From positions 59,164,987 to 59,228,986 of the forward strand of contig OU744726.1 of the NCBI GenBank assembly GCA_916613615.1: DNA of 64,000 nucleotides, read 5' to 3'. Shown one piece after another: positions 59,301 through 61,250 of this stretch. The notes beneath the pieces are model-generated. The model did no database searches. It was not told the DNA's origin and saw only the letters and a list, made by a program, of their open reading frames with translations. Source of the stretch: Steromphala cineraria. Lineage: Eukaryota > Mollusca > Gastropoda > Trochida > Trochidae. The translations under genes and the position numbers were made by a program. Positions within the stretch are counted from its first letter, which is position 1; each line of letters opens with the position of its first letter.

Positions 59301-60911
59301 GATGTAGAGTATGTATACCATGGGGGGCGGGATAGCGCAGTGGTTAGCCATTTGGCTGCGGATCAGAAGGTCTGTGGTTCAAATCCCGCCAGGGGCTCGC
59401 CAACTTTATCTACACTCAGTCAGGTTTGGGTGCAATGCTACAATGAATTCCAGCCCAGTACCACCCATGGTTCGCTAGTTCCAGGTGATGCCTGCAGGTT
59501 TCACCGCAATGCATAGCCACAATAGTATTACATGCTTCCTCCCTGCAAGAATACTAGCAGCCGCGATATAAGTGAAATACTCTTGAAAGCGAAACCCCAC
59601 ATCACCTCACCCCACCTATATACCATAATTTGATGTTATCTACTAACAATTTCTTTATATCTAGACACAACATATTTTAGGGTTGCTTTTGCCCACTCAT
59701 TAAAATCTAACATCTTTTACATTTACCTTTCAGGAACTTTTACGAAAACATGCATAAAGCAGAGAATCTAACTGGCACAATGCATGACATAGTCAGTGCT
59801 TTGAGTGATCCGTCAAAAGCTGATAAATGTGAGTAGTCTCCATCAGTTTCAATCTTACCTACCACGGTAATTGATGCCATTCAGTACATTATGGCATGCA
59901 TCTTTCCGTTTCTAAAATAATATGTGGTTAAAGGGGCAGTAGCATGTTTTTTGATAATTTTATATTTTAAAATTTTCACTGATAATTTTAAGTTAATGCT
60001 AAATGTATTATTTTGACAGTGTCAGAAATCACATAACACAGGCCAATCATCCATAGTCAGAGGACAAAGTTTGAAGATACACATAAAATCCATTGGCGGC
60101 CATTTTGTGTGAACACCTTTCATTCATTTTTTGTAAGAAAAAGGAATTGCATGGCTAAACTTAACGTTATATATTTGAATTATTACTGCTCCATTTAGTT
60201 TAAATACTTTGTCTTTCAATTGAAACCATTAATTTTCATTTTCCTGACATCACCTTATATTCCCCATTAAAAACATGCTTCTGCCCCTTTAATGTATAAG
60301 TCTAAATGATCAGGGGATAAGGATTTTGATTAACAATCAATTTATTATTTCCCCCTTTATGGGTGCATTAAGTCATTTATGTGTGTTTTGTAAGCATTTT
60401 GAGACTAGGGAGCAGAATACTTTAAAGGGGCAGTAGTACGTTTTTAGAAAGAATATACCCGGTAAGTTGATGTCAGGAAAATGAAAACAAAAGGTTCCAA
60501 TGAAAGACAATGTATTTTAATTAATGATGCAGTAATAAAGCAAATACATAATGTTAAGTTCAGCCATCTGATTCCTTGTTCTTACACAAAATGAATTAAA
60601 GGTGTTCACACAAAAATGGACTTTTTGTGCATCTTTATGATTTGTTCTTGACTATGGATGCTTGGCTTGTGTAATGAAATTTTTGATAGTATAAAAAACC
60701 CATTTAGCATTAACGTACAATTATCACTGAAAAAATCTAAAAAAAAATTTTTTTTGAAAAAAACGTGCTATTGCCCCTTTAAGGGACCTTCTATAAAAGT
60801 AAATCTGTTGGTACTTGCAGGGGATAAGGACCTTCTGTTTCACCTGTATTGGGATGCTAAGGTGCTTGACACTCTAGGAAAGTTCATACCTGTCGTCGAG
60901 GACAAGCTTAT
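11292..60911 (+). CDS. CACNA2D: Voltage-gated calcium channel alpha-2/delta subunit, CACNA2D1/2-like (24 exon positions, 3' partial)
   Basis: Extracellular, membrane-anchored auxiliary subunit of high-voltage-activated calcium channels; the family promotes channel trafficking and synaptic function. The spliced reading frame is open for about 700 residues and follows the family order: signal peptide (1 to about 28), N-terminal helical region with the VWA_N domain (about 100-225), VWA domain (about 248-420) with a DTSGS metal site at 254-258, then a Cache-like region (about 440-560, with [12 protein letters not shown]). Recognisable blocks include [37 protein letters not shown] and RWMAC. Every junction has GT/AG ends and compatible phases. 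Cys414 aligns with the VWA cysteine (C404 of vertebrate alpha-2/delta-1) that is disulfide-bonded to delta. Exon position 14 exists in three versions. The delta part and C-terminus are missing, so the gene runs off the right edge. The paralogue assignment (1/2 rather than 3/4) rests on remembered motif similarity. Confidence 0.93.
13199..13553 (-). mobile_element. TTAA-flanked MITE, family A, copy 2
   Basis: TTAA at 13195-13198 and 13554-13557. Ends AGGGGCAGTAGCATG and GTGCTACTGCCCCT; contains GGCGGCCATTTTGTGTGAAC. It is in the opposite orientation to copy 1. The right TTAA is shared with the family B element that starts at 13558. Confidence 0.9.
13558..14100 (+). mobile_element. TTAA-flanked MITE, family B, full-length-like copy
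   Basis: Starts AGGGACCATTCAAACGGGG and ends CCCGAATCGTCCCT, between TTAA 13554-13557 and TTAA 14101-14104. Sub-terminal parts are also inverted (TTCAAATATGTTTGTGAGGTTAGC against its complement near 13985). The central part is the reverse complement of 40940-41240. No protein is encoded. Confidence 0.85.
15082..15424 (-). mobile_element. TTAA-flanked MITE, family A, copy 3
   Basis: TTAA at 15078-15081 and 15425-15428. The left end is mutated (AGGTGCAATAGCACG) and the right end is GTACTACTGCCCCT. The interior matches copy 2 (TTGGCGGCCATTTTTGTGTG). Confidence 0.88.
16046..16178. mobile_element. Deleted copy of the 0.65-kb foldback element
   Basis: Shares CTTTGAGAGG.ATTTTAGAAG, CGACACA..TTCTTGTGTC and AATGAACAAAGAAGTTGTCATC with 643-807, but most of the left arm is missing. 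The remaining ends AATGCTGAGGAATAT and ATATTCCTCAGCATT still pair. Confidence 0.7.
17028..17282 (+). mobile_element. TTAA-type MITE, family C, truncated copy
   Basis: After TTAA (17024-17027) it starts AGTGACACAGAGTATCTTTC and follows the 27646 copy to the CGAATTGAATATATCTT region, where similarity stops. The right half is missing. Confidence 0.75.
18208..18289 (+). CDS. CACNA2D: Exon 2: N-terminal segment
   Basis: Residues 36-63. The acceptor TTGTTGCAG|GGTG completes the split Arg codon, then the frame reads [19 protein letters not shown] and ends phase 0 at GCAAAG|GTAAGT, a consensus donor. The amphipathic helix after the signal peptide (family pattern: WA..I...L..L....) is what alpha-2/delta proteins have at this place. 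Confidence 0.88.
18590..18760. repeat. Short TACCCCC/GTCCGTCC-type repeat fragment
   Basis: ATTATTATACCCCCTCTATG, then GTCTGTCCGTCCATGCG and GTGCAGACTCCTTGGCAAAT. The last word is the start of the unit of the 22-kb array, so this is a solitary fragment of that repeat class just upstream of exon 3. Confidence 0.6.
18823..18966 (+). CDS. CACNA2D: Exon 3: N-terminal helical segment
   Basis: Residues 64-111, exactly 48 codons, phase 0 at both ends. It follows TTTGTCTGCAG and precedes CTTCAG|GTAATA. It contains [20 protein letters not shown] followed by a basic, charged helix, the region leading into VWA_N. A pogo-like MITE begins only 14 bp after the donor. Confidence 0.9.
18981..19154. mobile_element. 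TA-flanked pogo/Tigger-like MITE
   Basis: Starts CAGTAGAAATCAGATATAACG and ends CCGTGTTCTACTG, flanked by TA on both sides (ATA|CAG and CTG|TAT). The interior repeats TTCGCTATATCCG words. The TA duplication and CAGTAGAA end are typical of pogo-like Tc1/mariner relatives. It begins 14 bp after exon 3. Confidence 0.65.
19842..19901 (+). CDS. CACNA2D: Exon 4: short N-terminal exon
   Basis: Residues 112-131, 20 codons, phase 0 at both ends: [20 protein letters not shown]. The acceptor is TTTTTTCCAG and the donor ACA|GTAAGT. It matches the family's ...AV..AE.AA..H.W... segment at the start of VWA_N. Confidence 0.9.
19965..20282. mobile_element. TA-flanked MITE with AATAAGCGCCC ends
   Basis: Left end CCGTATTCAACGTATTAAGCGCCC and right end GGGTGCTTATTACGTCCAATACTG are inverted repeats, flanked by TA. 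GGGGGCGCTTA recurs inside. The form matches Tc1/mariner-superfamily (pogo-like) non-autonomous elements. It lies in intron 4, 63 bp after exon 4. Confidence 0.65.
20559..20688 (+). CDS. CACNA2D: Exon 5: VWA_N region
   Basis: Residues 132-175 (last codon split, phase 1). It reads through [19 protein letters not shown] and then [16 protein letters not shown]. The family block S.VHIPT.IYEG is clear. The acceptor has a long T tract (TTTTTTTTCAG). The donor is GGG|GTGAGT, with the run of G making 20688 the end that keeps frame with exon 6. Confidence 0.93.
21238..21632. mobile_element. Element with about ten CCCC-GGGG palindromes
   Basis: About ten palindromic or near-palindromic words of the type TACCCC(C/T)GGGGGTA lie in 400 bp (for example near 21253, 21330, 21409, 21451, 21566, 21601), in otherwise AT-rich DNA. 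The edges show inverted GTTTA.ATG...GCGG and GTGCGGCATGTAAAC words, and CATGTAAAC recurs inside. It codes for nothing. A palindromic MITE or a small tandem palindrome array are both possible. Confidence 0.6.
22040..23855. repeat. 146-bp tandem array with TAGCTCATC ends
   Basis: Opens with TTTTTAGCTCATCAGGACTG and a (TCCG/TCGTCCG)n stretch, then about ten units starting near 22185, and closes with TTTTTAGCTCATCTTGCCTG and GATGAGCTA. The word GATATGTGCAGACTCCTTGG recurs at 22331, 22477, 22623, 22769, 22915, 23061 and 23207: steps of exactly 146 bp. The last units (to about 23620) are diverged. No unit has a long open frame. Confidence 0.9.
24852..25108. mobile_element. Foldback MITE, family F, copy 1, 9-bp target duplication
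   Basis: Ends CATCCTG...CAGGATG; the arms run about 100 bp each (GTCTCAGGGTACGAACGTTA pairs with the far end; CAATCAAATCATTTTCTCG pairs near the middle). It is flanked by GACAATTGT at 24843-24851 and 25109-25117, a perfect 9-bp duplication. The length of the duplication suggests a Mutator-like or similar foldback element. Confidence 0.9.
25195..26680. repeat. 170-bp tandem array with ATACCCCCGC ends
   Basis: Opens with TATACCCCCGCCTTACAGCG and GCGGGGGTATA (a short hairpin), then (GTCC)n, then seven units containing GTGCGGAGCATATCTCCAAA and GTTTCCATGGAAAC. The unit starts near 25297, 25467, 25637, 25796, 25966, 26136 and 26306 are spaced 170 bp apart, except one of 159 bp with an 11-bp deletion. 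It closes with GAGCGGGGGTATGTGAGC. Units decay from left to right. No protein is encoded. Confidence 0.9.
27053..27170 (+). mobile_element. TTAA-type MITE, family B, truncated copy
   Basis: After TTAA (27049-27052) it starts AGGGACAGTCCCATCGGGGT and contains AATTCAAGAGGATTTTCC, as in the 13558 copy; the similarity fades by about 27170. Confidence 0.7.
27646..28136 (+). mobile_element. TTAA-flanked MITE, family C, full copy
   Basis: TTAA at 27642-27645 and 28137-28140. Ends AGTGACACAGAGCATC and GATCCTATCAACATACTCTG..TCTCT. Family C has 491 bp here, with a GC-rich core (GCGAATTTGCGCGCGCCACT). Confidence 0.88.
28917..29230 (+). mobile_element. TTAA-type MITE, family A, diverged copy 4
   Basis: TTAA at 28913-28916 and 29231-29234. 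The right end is CATGCTTCAGCCCCT; the interior has GTTCACACAAAAATGGCCGCC. The left end is barely recognisable, so this is an old copy. Confidence 0.65.
29638..30075 (-). pseudogene. LINE 3' end remnant (zf-RVT motif)
   Basis: A minus-strand frame reads [36 protein letters not shown], the LINE C-terminal R.C..C....E.E.HFL..C..Y..LR motif, then runs to a stop at 29740. The 3' tail towards 29638 reads AATAAAGATTGATTGAT on the minus strand, a typical LINE end. Only the last hundred or so codons remain. Confidence 0.75.
30060..32520. repeat. Highly degenerate repeat field
   Basis: Loosely repeated phrases recur every few hundred bases: GTGCATCTAACTGTC.CTGATTGA, CCTTTCTGATCA, TTTCATCAT..CTTTAACAAACTGCTC, CCATGCAGTTCTATA and CACACACCACAATTTCCCC. 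Spacings are irregular (roughly 100 to 370 bp), so this looks like an old tandem array eroded by deletions. No protein is encoded. Some phrases also occur at 29400-29640, on the other side of the LINE remnant. Confidence 0.6.
33436..33768 (+). mobile_element. TTAA-flanked MITE, family A, copy 5
   Basis: TTAA at 33432-33435 and 33769-33772. The first bases GGGGC are missing (AGTAGCACATTTTATGG), but the right end is intact (ACGTGCTACTGCCCCT). Confidence 0.88.
34383..34530. repeat. Solitary degenerate unit of the 170-bp repeat
   Basis: TTTCCGGAGCATAACTCTGAA, TTCACCAAATTTGATA, CTAGATGTGCCTTTTGAAGG and GTTTCTATGG follow each other with the spacing seen in the units at 25.3-26.4 kb, without neighbours or the ATACCCCCGC cap. 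Confidence 0.6.
36406..36537 (+). CDS. CACNA2D: Exon 6: end of VWA_N domain
   Basis: Residues 175-219. Asp175 is completed across the junction, then [20 protein letters not shown] and [20 protein letters not shown] follow. This is one of the most recognisable blocks of the family (LN..NWT..LD.VF..N...DP.L.WQ.FGS..G..R.YP). Asn183 in NWT is a potential N-glycosylation site. The acceptor is TTGTGTTGCAG and the donor CCAG|GTAAGT, phase 1. Confidence 0.97.
36582..36638. repeat. 19-bp x3 minisatellite
   Basis: Three perfect consecutive copies of GCACAAAATCCAGTTACCT (with a final partial edge) lie 45 bp after the donor of exon 6. The copies are identical, so the expansion looks recent. Confidence 0.9.
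37839..38193 (+). mobile_element. TTAA-flanked MITE, family A, copy 6
   Basis: TTAA at 37835-37838 and 38194-38197; ends AGGGGCAGTAACATG and CATGCTACTGCCCCT; contains ACACAAAATGGCCGCCAATG. Confidence 0.9.
38921..38978 (+). CDS. CACNA2D: Exon 7: drug-binding-site segment before VWA
   Basis: Residues 219-238, [26 protein letters not shown] is the conserved motif that in vertebrate alpha-2/delta-1 and -2 reads DLYDVRRRPW. The third Arg there is required for gabapentin binding; here that position is Gln236. The acceptor is TTTCTTTCAG and the donor CATG|GTTAGT, phase 2. Confidence 0.96.
39024..39132. mobile_element. Small inverted-repeat element (about 109 bp)
   Basis: The ends GCCTTGAATTCAGTAACACG and CGTGTTACTGAACGCAAGGC are inverse complements apart from a few bases. 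The element lies in intron 7, 45 bp after exon 7, and codes for nothing. A non-autonomous DNA element is the simplest reading. Confidence 0.55.
39763..39813 (+). CDS. CACNA2D: Exon 8: start of VWA domain
   Basis: Residues 238-255, [16 protein letters not shown]. This is beta-strand 1 of the VWA domain and carries the first MIDAS aspartate (Asp254). The vertebrate counterpart is YIQGAASPKDMLILVD. The acceptor is TTGTTGTACAG and the donor GATAC|GTAAGT, phase 2. Confidence 0.97.
40177..40435. repeat. TGCCCCCG / TCCGTCCG repeat unit
   Basis: Starts TATGCCCCCGAATCGGAGAT, then TCCGGGGGTATA (short hairpin), GTCCGTCTGTCCGTCCG, and later TGACCTTGTGACCTTGACCT and GGGGGCATTCGTGTTTCAC. It has the same architecture as the 25-kb element (capped hairpin, GTCC run, body, closing GGGGG) but with a single body unit. 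The 110-codon frame at 40351-40683 runs out of it and is not a gene. Confidence 0.75.
40768..40867 (+). CDS. CACNA2D: Exon 9: VWA domain, rest of DTSGS motif
   Basis: Residues 255-288. Thr255 is completed across the junction, then [20 protein letters not shown] and [13 protein letters not shown] follow. Ser256 and Ser258 complete the DxSxS metal-binding motif. [11 protein letters not shown] is a family signature. The exon ends phase 0 at GCAAAG|GTGAGA; a TTAA-flanked MITE appears to start 16 bp later. Confidence 0.97.
40884..41314 (-). mobile_element. TTAA-type MITE, family B, inverted copy
   Basis: The right end TACACCGCTTGAATGGTCCCT lies before TTAA (41315-41318). The interior, 40940-41240, is the reverse complement of 13680-13960. 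The left edge is less certain; TTAA at 40880-40883 puts it 16 bp after exon 9. Confidence 0.75.
41319..41408. repeat. Small palindromic element, family P
   Basis: ACTAAGGTTCACCTTAATTC ... AGTAAGGTTACC ... GCTTTGTGAAAGGAGGCCC, related to 42699-42816 and 52202-52310 but without the left TTTCACAAAG. It abuts the TTAA of the preceding MITE. Confidence 0.55.
41488..41565 (+). CDS. CACNA2D: Exon 10: VWA domain
   Basis: Residues 289-314, 26 codons, phase 0 at both ends: [20 protein letters not shown] followed by NYRNKQ. It matches the family block F...A..V.CF...LVQAN.RNK. Asn301 (NHT) is a potential glycosylation site. Acceptor GCTTTCAG, donor AACAG|GTAAGA. Confidence 0.97.
41832..41921 (+). CDS. 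CACNA2D: Exon 11: VWA domain, MIDAS threonine region
   Basis: Residues 315-344, 30 codons, phase 0: [20 protein letters not shown] and [22 protein letters not shown] aligns with vertebrate YKKGFSFAFEQL. The preceding GITD of vertebrate alpha-2/delta-1, which carries the MIDAS Thr, is GMAN here (Ala329, Asn330). Acceptor CTTGTTGCAG, donor AAGG|GTAATG. Confidence 0.96.
42467..42686 (+). CDS. CACNA2D: Exon 12: VWA domain core and end
   Basis: Residues 345-418 (last codon split, phase 1). In order: an acidic, variable [20 protein letters not shown], then [10 protein letters not shown] with MIDAS Asp372, [17 protein letters not shown], and [10 protein letters not shown]. Cys414 corresponds to the VWA cysteine that links to delta in vertebrates. 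NES (348) and NKT (389) are potential glycosylation sites. Its G+C content is clearly higher than that of the flanking introns. Acceptor ACCTACAG, donor AGAG|GTATGT. A small palindromic element begins 12 bp after the donor. Confidence 0.98.
42699..42816. mobile_element. Small palindromic element, family P
   Basis: GGGTCCCCTTTCACAAAG at the left pairs with CTTTGTGAAAGGGGGCCC at the right. Inside, AACCTTAGCTAAGGTT is itself a palindrome. It is about 118 bp, begins 12 bp after the donor of exon 12 and is repeated at 52202-52310. Confidence 0.7.
42817..44282. other. Rest of intron 12 and intron 13
   Basis: Apart from exon 13 (43735-43784) there is no feature I can support here. Confidence 0.5.
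43735..43784 (+). CDS. CACNA2D: Exon 13: end of VWA domain
   Basis: Residues 418-434, [16 protein letters not shown], matching vertebrate YYYEIPSIGAIRINTQ. It ends phase 0 at GTTCAG|GTAGGA. This is the constitutive upstream partner for the three alternative exons 14a-c, all of which begin in phase 0 with Glu-Tyr. Confidence 0.97.
44292..44526. mobile_element. Foldback MITE, family F, copy 2, next to exon 14a
   Basis: Ends CATCCTG...CAGGATG; flanked by the perfect 9-bp duplication GAATATCCA (44283-44291 and 44527-44535). The arms match those of the copies at 24852 and 53863. The stretch that pairs in the middle has a small deletion on the right arm. Only 68 bp separate it from exon 14a. Confidence 0.92.
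44595..44699 (+). CDS. CACNA2D: Alternative exon 14a
   Basis: The acceptor TATTTCAG|GAG opens a phase-0 frame, [20 protein letters not shown] and then [15 protein letters not shown], with the proposed donor CCG|GTATCG at 44699 giving 35 codons. The family segment after the VWA domain reads EY...L.RPMVL..........W, 20 residues from Glu to Trp; this exon fits it exactly. The donor is weak and is chosen for phase; a closer GT (44687) would break frame with exon 15. It is homologous to 14b and 14c (9 of the first 20 residues identical to 14c). A foldback MITE ends 68 bp upstream. Confidence 0.8.
44700..46999. other. Intron between exons 14a and 14b
   Basis: Holds the inverted-repeat element at 45875-46160 and otherwise AT-rich sequence with several T-rich runs. 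Short open frames (for example 45227-45475) resemble nothing known. I searched it for a further EY...RP...W exon and found none. Confidence 0.5.
45875..46160. mobile_element. Inverted-repeat element (about 285 bp)
   Basis: Left GGGGGCTGTTGCACAAGAGAC and right TTAGTGTTTTGTGCAACGGG are inverted; CAGGCTACCTTAGACTAA and CTAAGGCTACCTTA repeat inside. It shares AAGGCTACCTTA with family P. Confidence 0.55.
47020..47270 (+). repeat. C-rich tandem repeat just upstream of exon 14b
   Basis: Three imperfect units contain CCCCCTCCC runs, AACAGACC.TCATCCAAAACC and TCTCTGCAGAACCACAGTCT-like sequence, with a run of about 15 C near 47196. The last unit ends about 60 bp before the exon 14b acceptor. On the transcript it is a long C/U tract with decoy CAG acceptors. 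Confidence 0.85.
47331..47417 (+). CDS. CACNA2D: Alternative exon 14b (with possible stop read-through)
   Basis: It follows a strong C/T-rich tract and TCTCCCACAG. It reads [20 protein letters not shown], then EVTRDPHVW, with in-phase donors at TGG|GTAACA (47417) or CAT|GTATGG (47411). Glu-Tyr, Leu, Pro and Trp keep the spacing of 14a and 14c, but the RP is GP and the rest is strongly diverged. If neither donor is used, the frame continues for 14 more codons to TAG at 47460-47462, which would end the protein soon after the VWA domain. Confidence 0.8.
47630..47940. repeat. Direct repeat, about 184-bp period, x2
   Basis: AAATTGTATGACACTTTACG occurs near 47630 and 47815, each followed by GGCAGATA.GTTATTGATA, ATATATGAT.AAGT and a CG...AAGCCCTT.A.GAAATGATGAT stretch. 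It lies 3' of exon 14b. Confidence 0.75.
47941..49076. other. No supported feature
   Basis: AT-rich intron between exons 14b and 14c. A 74-codon open frame at 48033-48257 resembles no family I know. Confidence 0.5.
49081..49434 (-). mobile_element. TTAA-type MITE, family A, copy 7
   Basis: TTAA at 49077-49080; starts AGAGGCAGTAGCACGG and ends GTGCTACTGCCCC followed by TTCA. It carries GGCGGCCATTTTGTATGAAC. Confidence 0.88.
50457..50540 (+). CDS. CACNA2D: Alternative exon 14c
   Basis: After ATTAAAG|GAATAC the phase-0 frame reads [20 protein letters not shown] then GSIYYDHL, 28 codons, with donor CTG|GTACTC. Of the three versions it is closest to the usual family sequence (EY.DVL.RPMVL...W..VY.D.L), and its length gives the expected spacing to [12 protein letters not shown] of exon 15. 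Both splice sites are rather weak: the acceptor lacks a long pyrimidine tract and the donor has C at +5. Confidence 0.75.
50660..51050. repeat. Imperfect tandem repeat 3' of exon 14c
   Basis: Three to four partial units share GGATAGAT.ATGAAT, AGAGAAATAG.TTAT, ACTACC..GGGTATCACAAAA and ATTTACAATAAAATCGC. Unit lengths vary from about 85 to 130 bp. It starts about 120 bp after exon 14c. Confidence 0.7.
51051..52201. other. No supported feature
   Basis: AT-rich intron; a short (TA)n run lies near 51976-51990. Confidence 0.5.
52202..52310. mobile_element. Small palindromic element, family P
   Basis: TCTTTCACAAAGCAACCTTT at the left and GTGCTTTGTGAAAGGGGGC at the right; about 85 percent like 42699-42816 by eye. 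Confidence 0.7.
52311..53755. other. Rest of the intron before exon 15
   Basis: AT-rich, with a (TGTA)n microsatellite at about 52676-52703 and a doubled ATATATATACATTCATATAG near 52795-52840. No gene supported. Confidence 0.5.
53756..53812 (+). CDS. CACNA2D: Exon 15
   Basis: Residues 463-481, 19 codons, phase 0: [19 protein letters not shown]. The family block is LGLV.T.TLPVFN.T. Asn476 (NRT) is a potential glycosylation site. Acceptor TGATTTCAG, donor TCG|GTGAGT. It is the common downstream partner of exons 14a-c. A foldback MITE begins 50 bp after its donor. Confidence 0.95.
53863..54110. mobile_element. Foldback MITE, family F, copy 3, just after exon 15
   Basis: Starts CATCCTGTCTCAGGGTAC and ends GTACCCTGAGACGGGATG; flanked by the perfect 9-bp duplication GTAAATGAG (53854-53862 and 54111-54119). 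The hairpin arms are nearly 110 bp. It lies 50 bp after the donor of exon 15. Confidence 0.92.
54635..54712 (+). CDS. CACNA2D: Exon 16: Cache-like region
   Basis: Residues 482-507, 26 codons, phase 0: [20 protein letters not shown] and KSPARK. It matches the family block NQLILGVMGVDVSLEDI..L.P. NQT (483) is a potential glycosylation site. Acceptor TTGTTTCAG, donor AAAG|GTTTGT. Confidence 0.97.
55043..55117 (+). CDS. CACNA2D: Exon 17: Cache-like region
   Basis: Residues 508-532, 25 codons, phase 0: [20 protein letters not shown] and NLKAT. This is the most conserved piece of the Cache-like fold (L.PNGY.FA.DPNGYVL.HPNL). Acceptor CATTTCAG, donor ACT|GTAAGT. Confidence 0.98.
55222..55563 (-). 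mobile_element. TTAA-flanked MITE, family A, copy 8
   Basis: TTAA at 55218-55221 and 55564-55567. The left end lacks the AGGGGCAGTAGCAC bases; the right end is GTACTACTGCCCCT. The interior is as in copies 2 and 3. It starts about 100 bp after exon 17. Confidence 0.82.
55746..55814 (+). CDS. CACNA2D: Exon 18
   Basis: Residues 533-555, 23 codons, phase 0. It contains [19 protein letters not shown], matching the family's P.TLDFLDAELEN. The acceptor follows a long T run (TTTTTTTTTCTTATAG); donor GAA|GTAAGT. Confidence 0.96.
56609..56680 (+). CDS. CACNA2D: Exon 19
   Basis: Residues 556-579, 24 codons, phase 0: [20 protein letters not shown] followed by TPDM. It corresponds to the family segment of an acidic/basic helix, then G....TLV. 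Acceptor TTGTTTCAG, donor ATG|GTATGT. Confidence 0.93.
57438..57469. promoter_or_regulatory. Two perfect CRE palindromes in intron 19
   Basis: TGACGTCA occurs at 57438-57445 and again at 57462-57469, both inside ATGACGTCAT, 24 bp apart start to start. This is the binding consensus of CREB/ATF proteins. It sits in a CG-richer patch (57410-57500) of an AT-rich intron, which could be an enhancer or simply a repeat fragment. Single copies also lie at 54920 and 62619. Confidence 0.35.
57982..58043 (+). CDS. CACNA2D: Exon 20
   Basis: Residues 580-600 (last codon split, phase 2): [20 protein letters not shown]. It matches the family's R.Y.....TYTW..V.GT.F. NVT and NTS are potential glycosylation sites. 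Acceptor CTGTTTTCAG, donor TTCAG|GTAAGT. Confidence 0.94.
58489..58556 (+). CDS. CACNA2D: Exon 21
   Basis: Residues 600-623: the split Ser codon is completed, then [20 protein letters not shown] and KF. The family block SLALVLP.Y... is visible. It ends phase 1 at TTTA|GTAAGT. Acceptor TACCCACAG. Confidence 0.93.
58973..59021 (+). CDS. CACNA2D: Exon 22
   Basis: Residues 623-639, [17 protein letters not shown], a short exon of 49 bases with both end codons split. The family shows a similar ...F.FIAPR.YC motif here; IPPW is the aromatic-rich end. Acceptor CTTTTTACAG, donor CTTG|GTAAGT. Confidence 0.88.
59322..59618 (+). mobile_element. tRNA-derived SINE with target duplication
   Basis: The head, GCGGGATAGCGCAGTGGTTA then GGTTCAAATCCCGCC about 45 bases later, carries the A-box (TAGCGCAGTGG) and B-box (GGTTCAAATCC) of a tRNA-like RNA polymerase III promoter. 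A body of about 220 bases ends in GAAATACTCTTGAAAGCGAA and ACCTCACCCC. TATACCAT is duplicated at 59314-59321 and 59619-59626. It lies in intron 22, on the same strand as the gene. Confidence 0.85.
59734..59828 (+). CDS. CACNA2D: Exon 23
   Basis: Residues 639-671: the split Trp codon is completed, then [20 protein letters not shown] and [14 protein letters not shown] is a potential glycosylation site. Conservation is lower here, but phase, splice sites (CCTTTCAG; AAAT|GTGAGT) and the open frame agree. Confidence 0.88.
59932..60288 (-). mobile_element. TTAA-flanked MITE, family A, copy 9
   Basis: TTAA at 59928-59931 and 60289-60292; ends AGGGGCAGTAGCATG and CATGCTTCTGCCCCT. It is inverted relative to copy 10, which follows 137 bp later in the same intron. 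Confidence 0.9.
60426..60778 (+). mobile_element. TTAA-flanked MITE, family A, copy 10
   Basis: TTAA at 60422-60425 and 60779-60782; ends AGGGGCAGTAGTACG and ACGTGCTATTGCCCCT. Its right end lies 42 bp before exon 24, so nearly all the upstream intron of that acceptor is MITE sequence. Confidence 0.9.
60821..60911 (+). CDS. CACNA2D: Exon 24 (last exon identified; protein continues)
   Basis: Residues 671-701: the split Trp codon, then [20 protein letters not shown] and FIPVVEDKL. The family motif LI..LL.DA.....L...W....N is recognisable around [11 protein letters not shown]. It ends phase 2 at TTAT|GTAAGT, so the coding sequence must continue beyond. Only 42 bp separate its acceptor from the end of a TTAA-flanked MITE. 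Confidence 0.93.
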
Positions 60912-60981
60912 GTAAGTACCTTTCTTCATCTATCTGCTTCATGTGTACTCTCAGTCATCTACTGTTGTTTAGTTTGCTTTC

Positions 60982-61250
60982 TATTTCAATATGTAGATGG
61001 TCATTTCATCATAGATAGGTCTGCAAGTTTGTAAAAAATGAATGATGGTCAGTCTTAAAGCACTGAGGTGTATTTCAATATGTAGATGGTCATTTCATCA
61101 TAGATAGGTCTGCAATTTTGTAAAAAATTAATGATGGTCAGTCTTAAAGCACTGAGGTGTATTTCAATATGTAGATGGTCATTTCATCATAGATAGGTCT
61201 GCAAGTTTGTAAAACATGAATTTAGAAATAGTCAGTCTTATAGCACTGAT
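60982..61250. repeat. 89-bp x3 tandem array
   Basis: TATTTCAATATGTAGATGGT recurs at 60982, 61071 and 61160, each followed by CATTTCATCATAGATAGGTC. The copies are nearly identical, with small indels in the third. Confidence 0.92.

Noticed and set aside
59322..59395. Functional tRNA gene
   Set aside because: A- and B-boxes are present, but the sequence does not fold into a proper acceptor stem and continues into a SINE body with target duplications.
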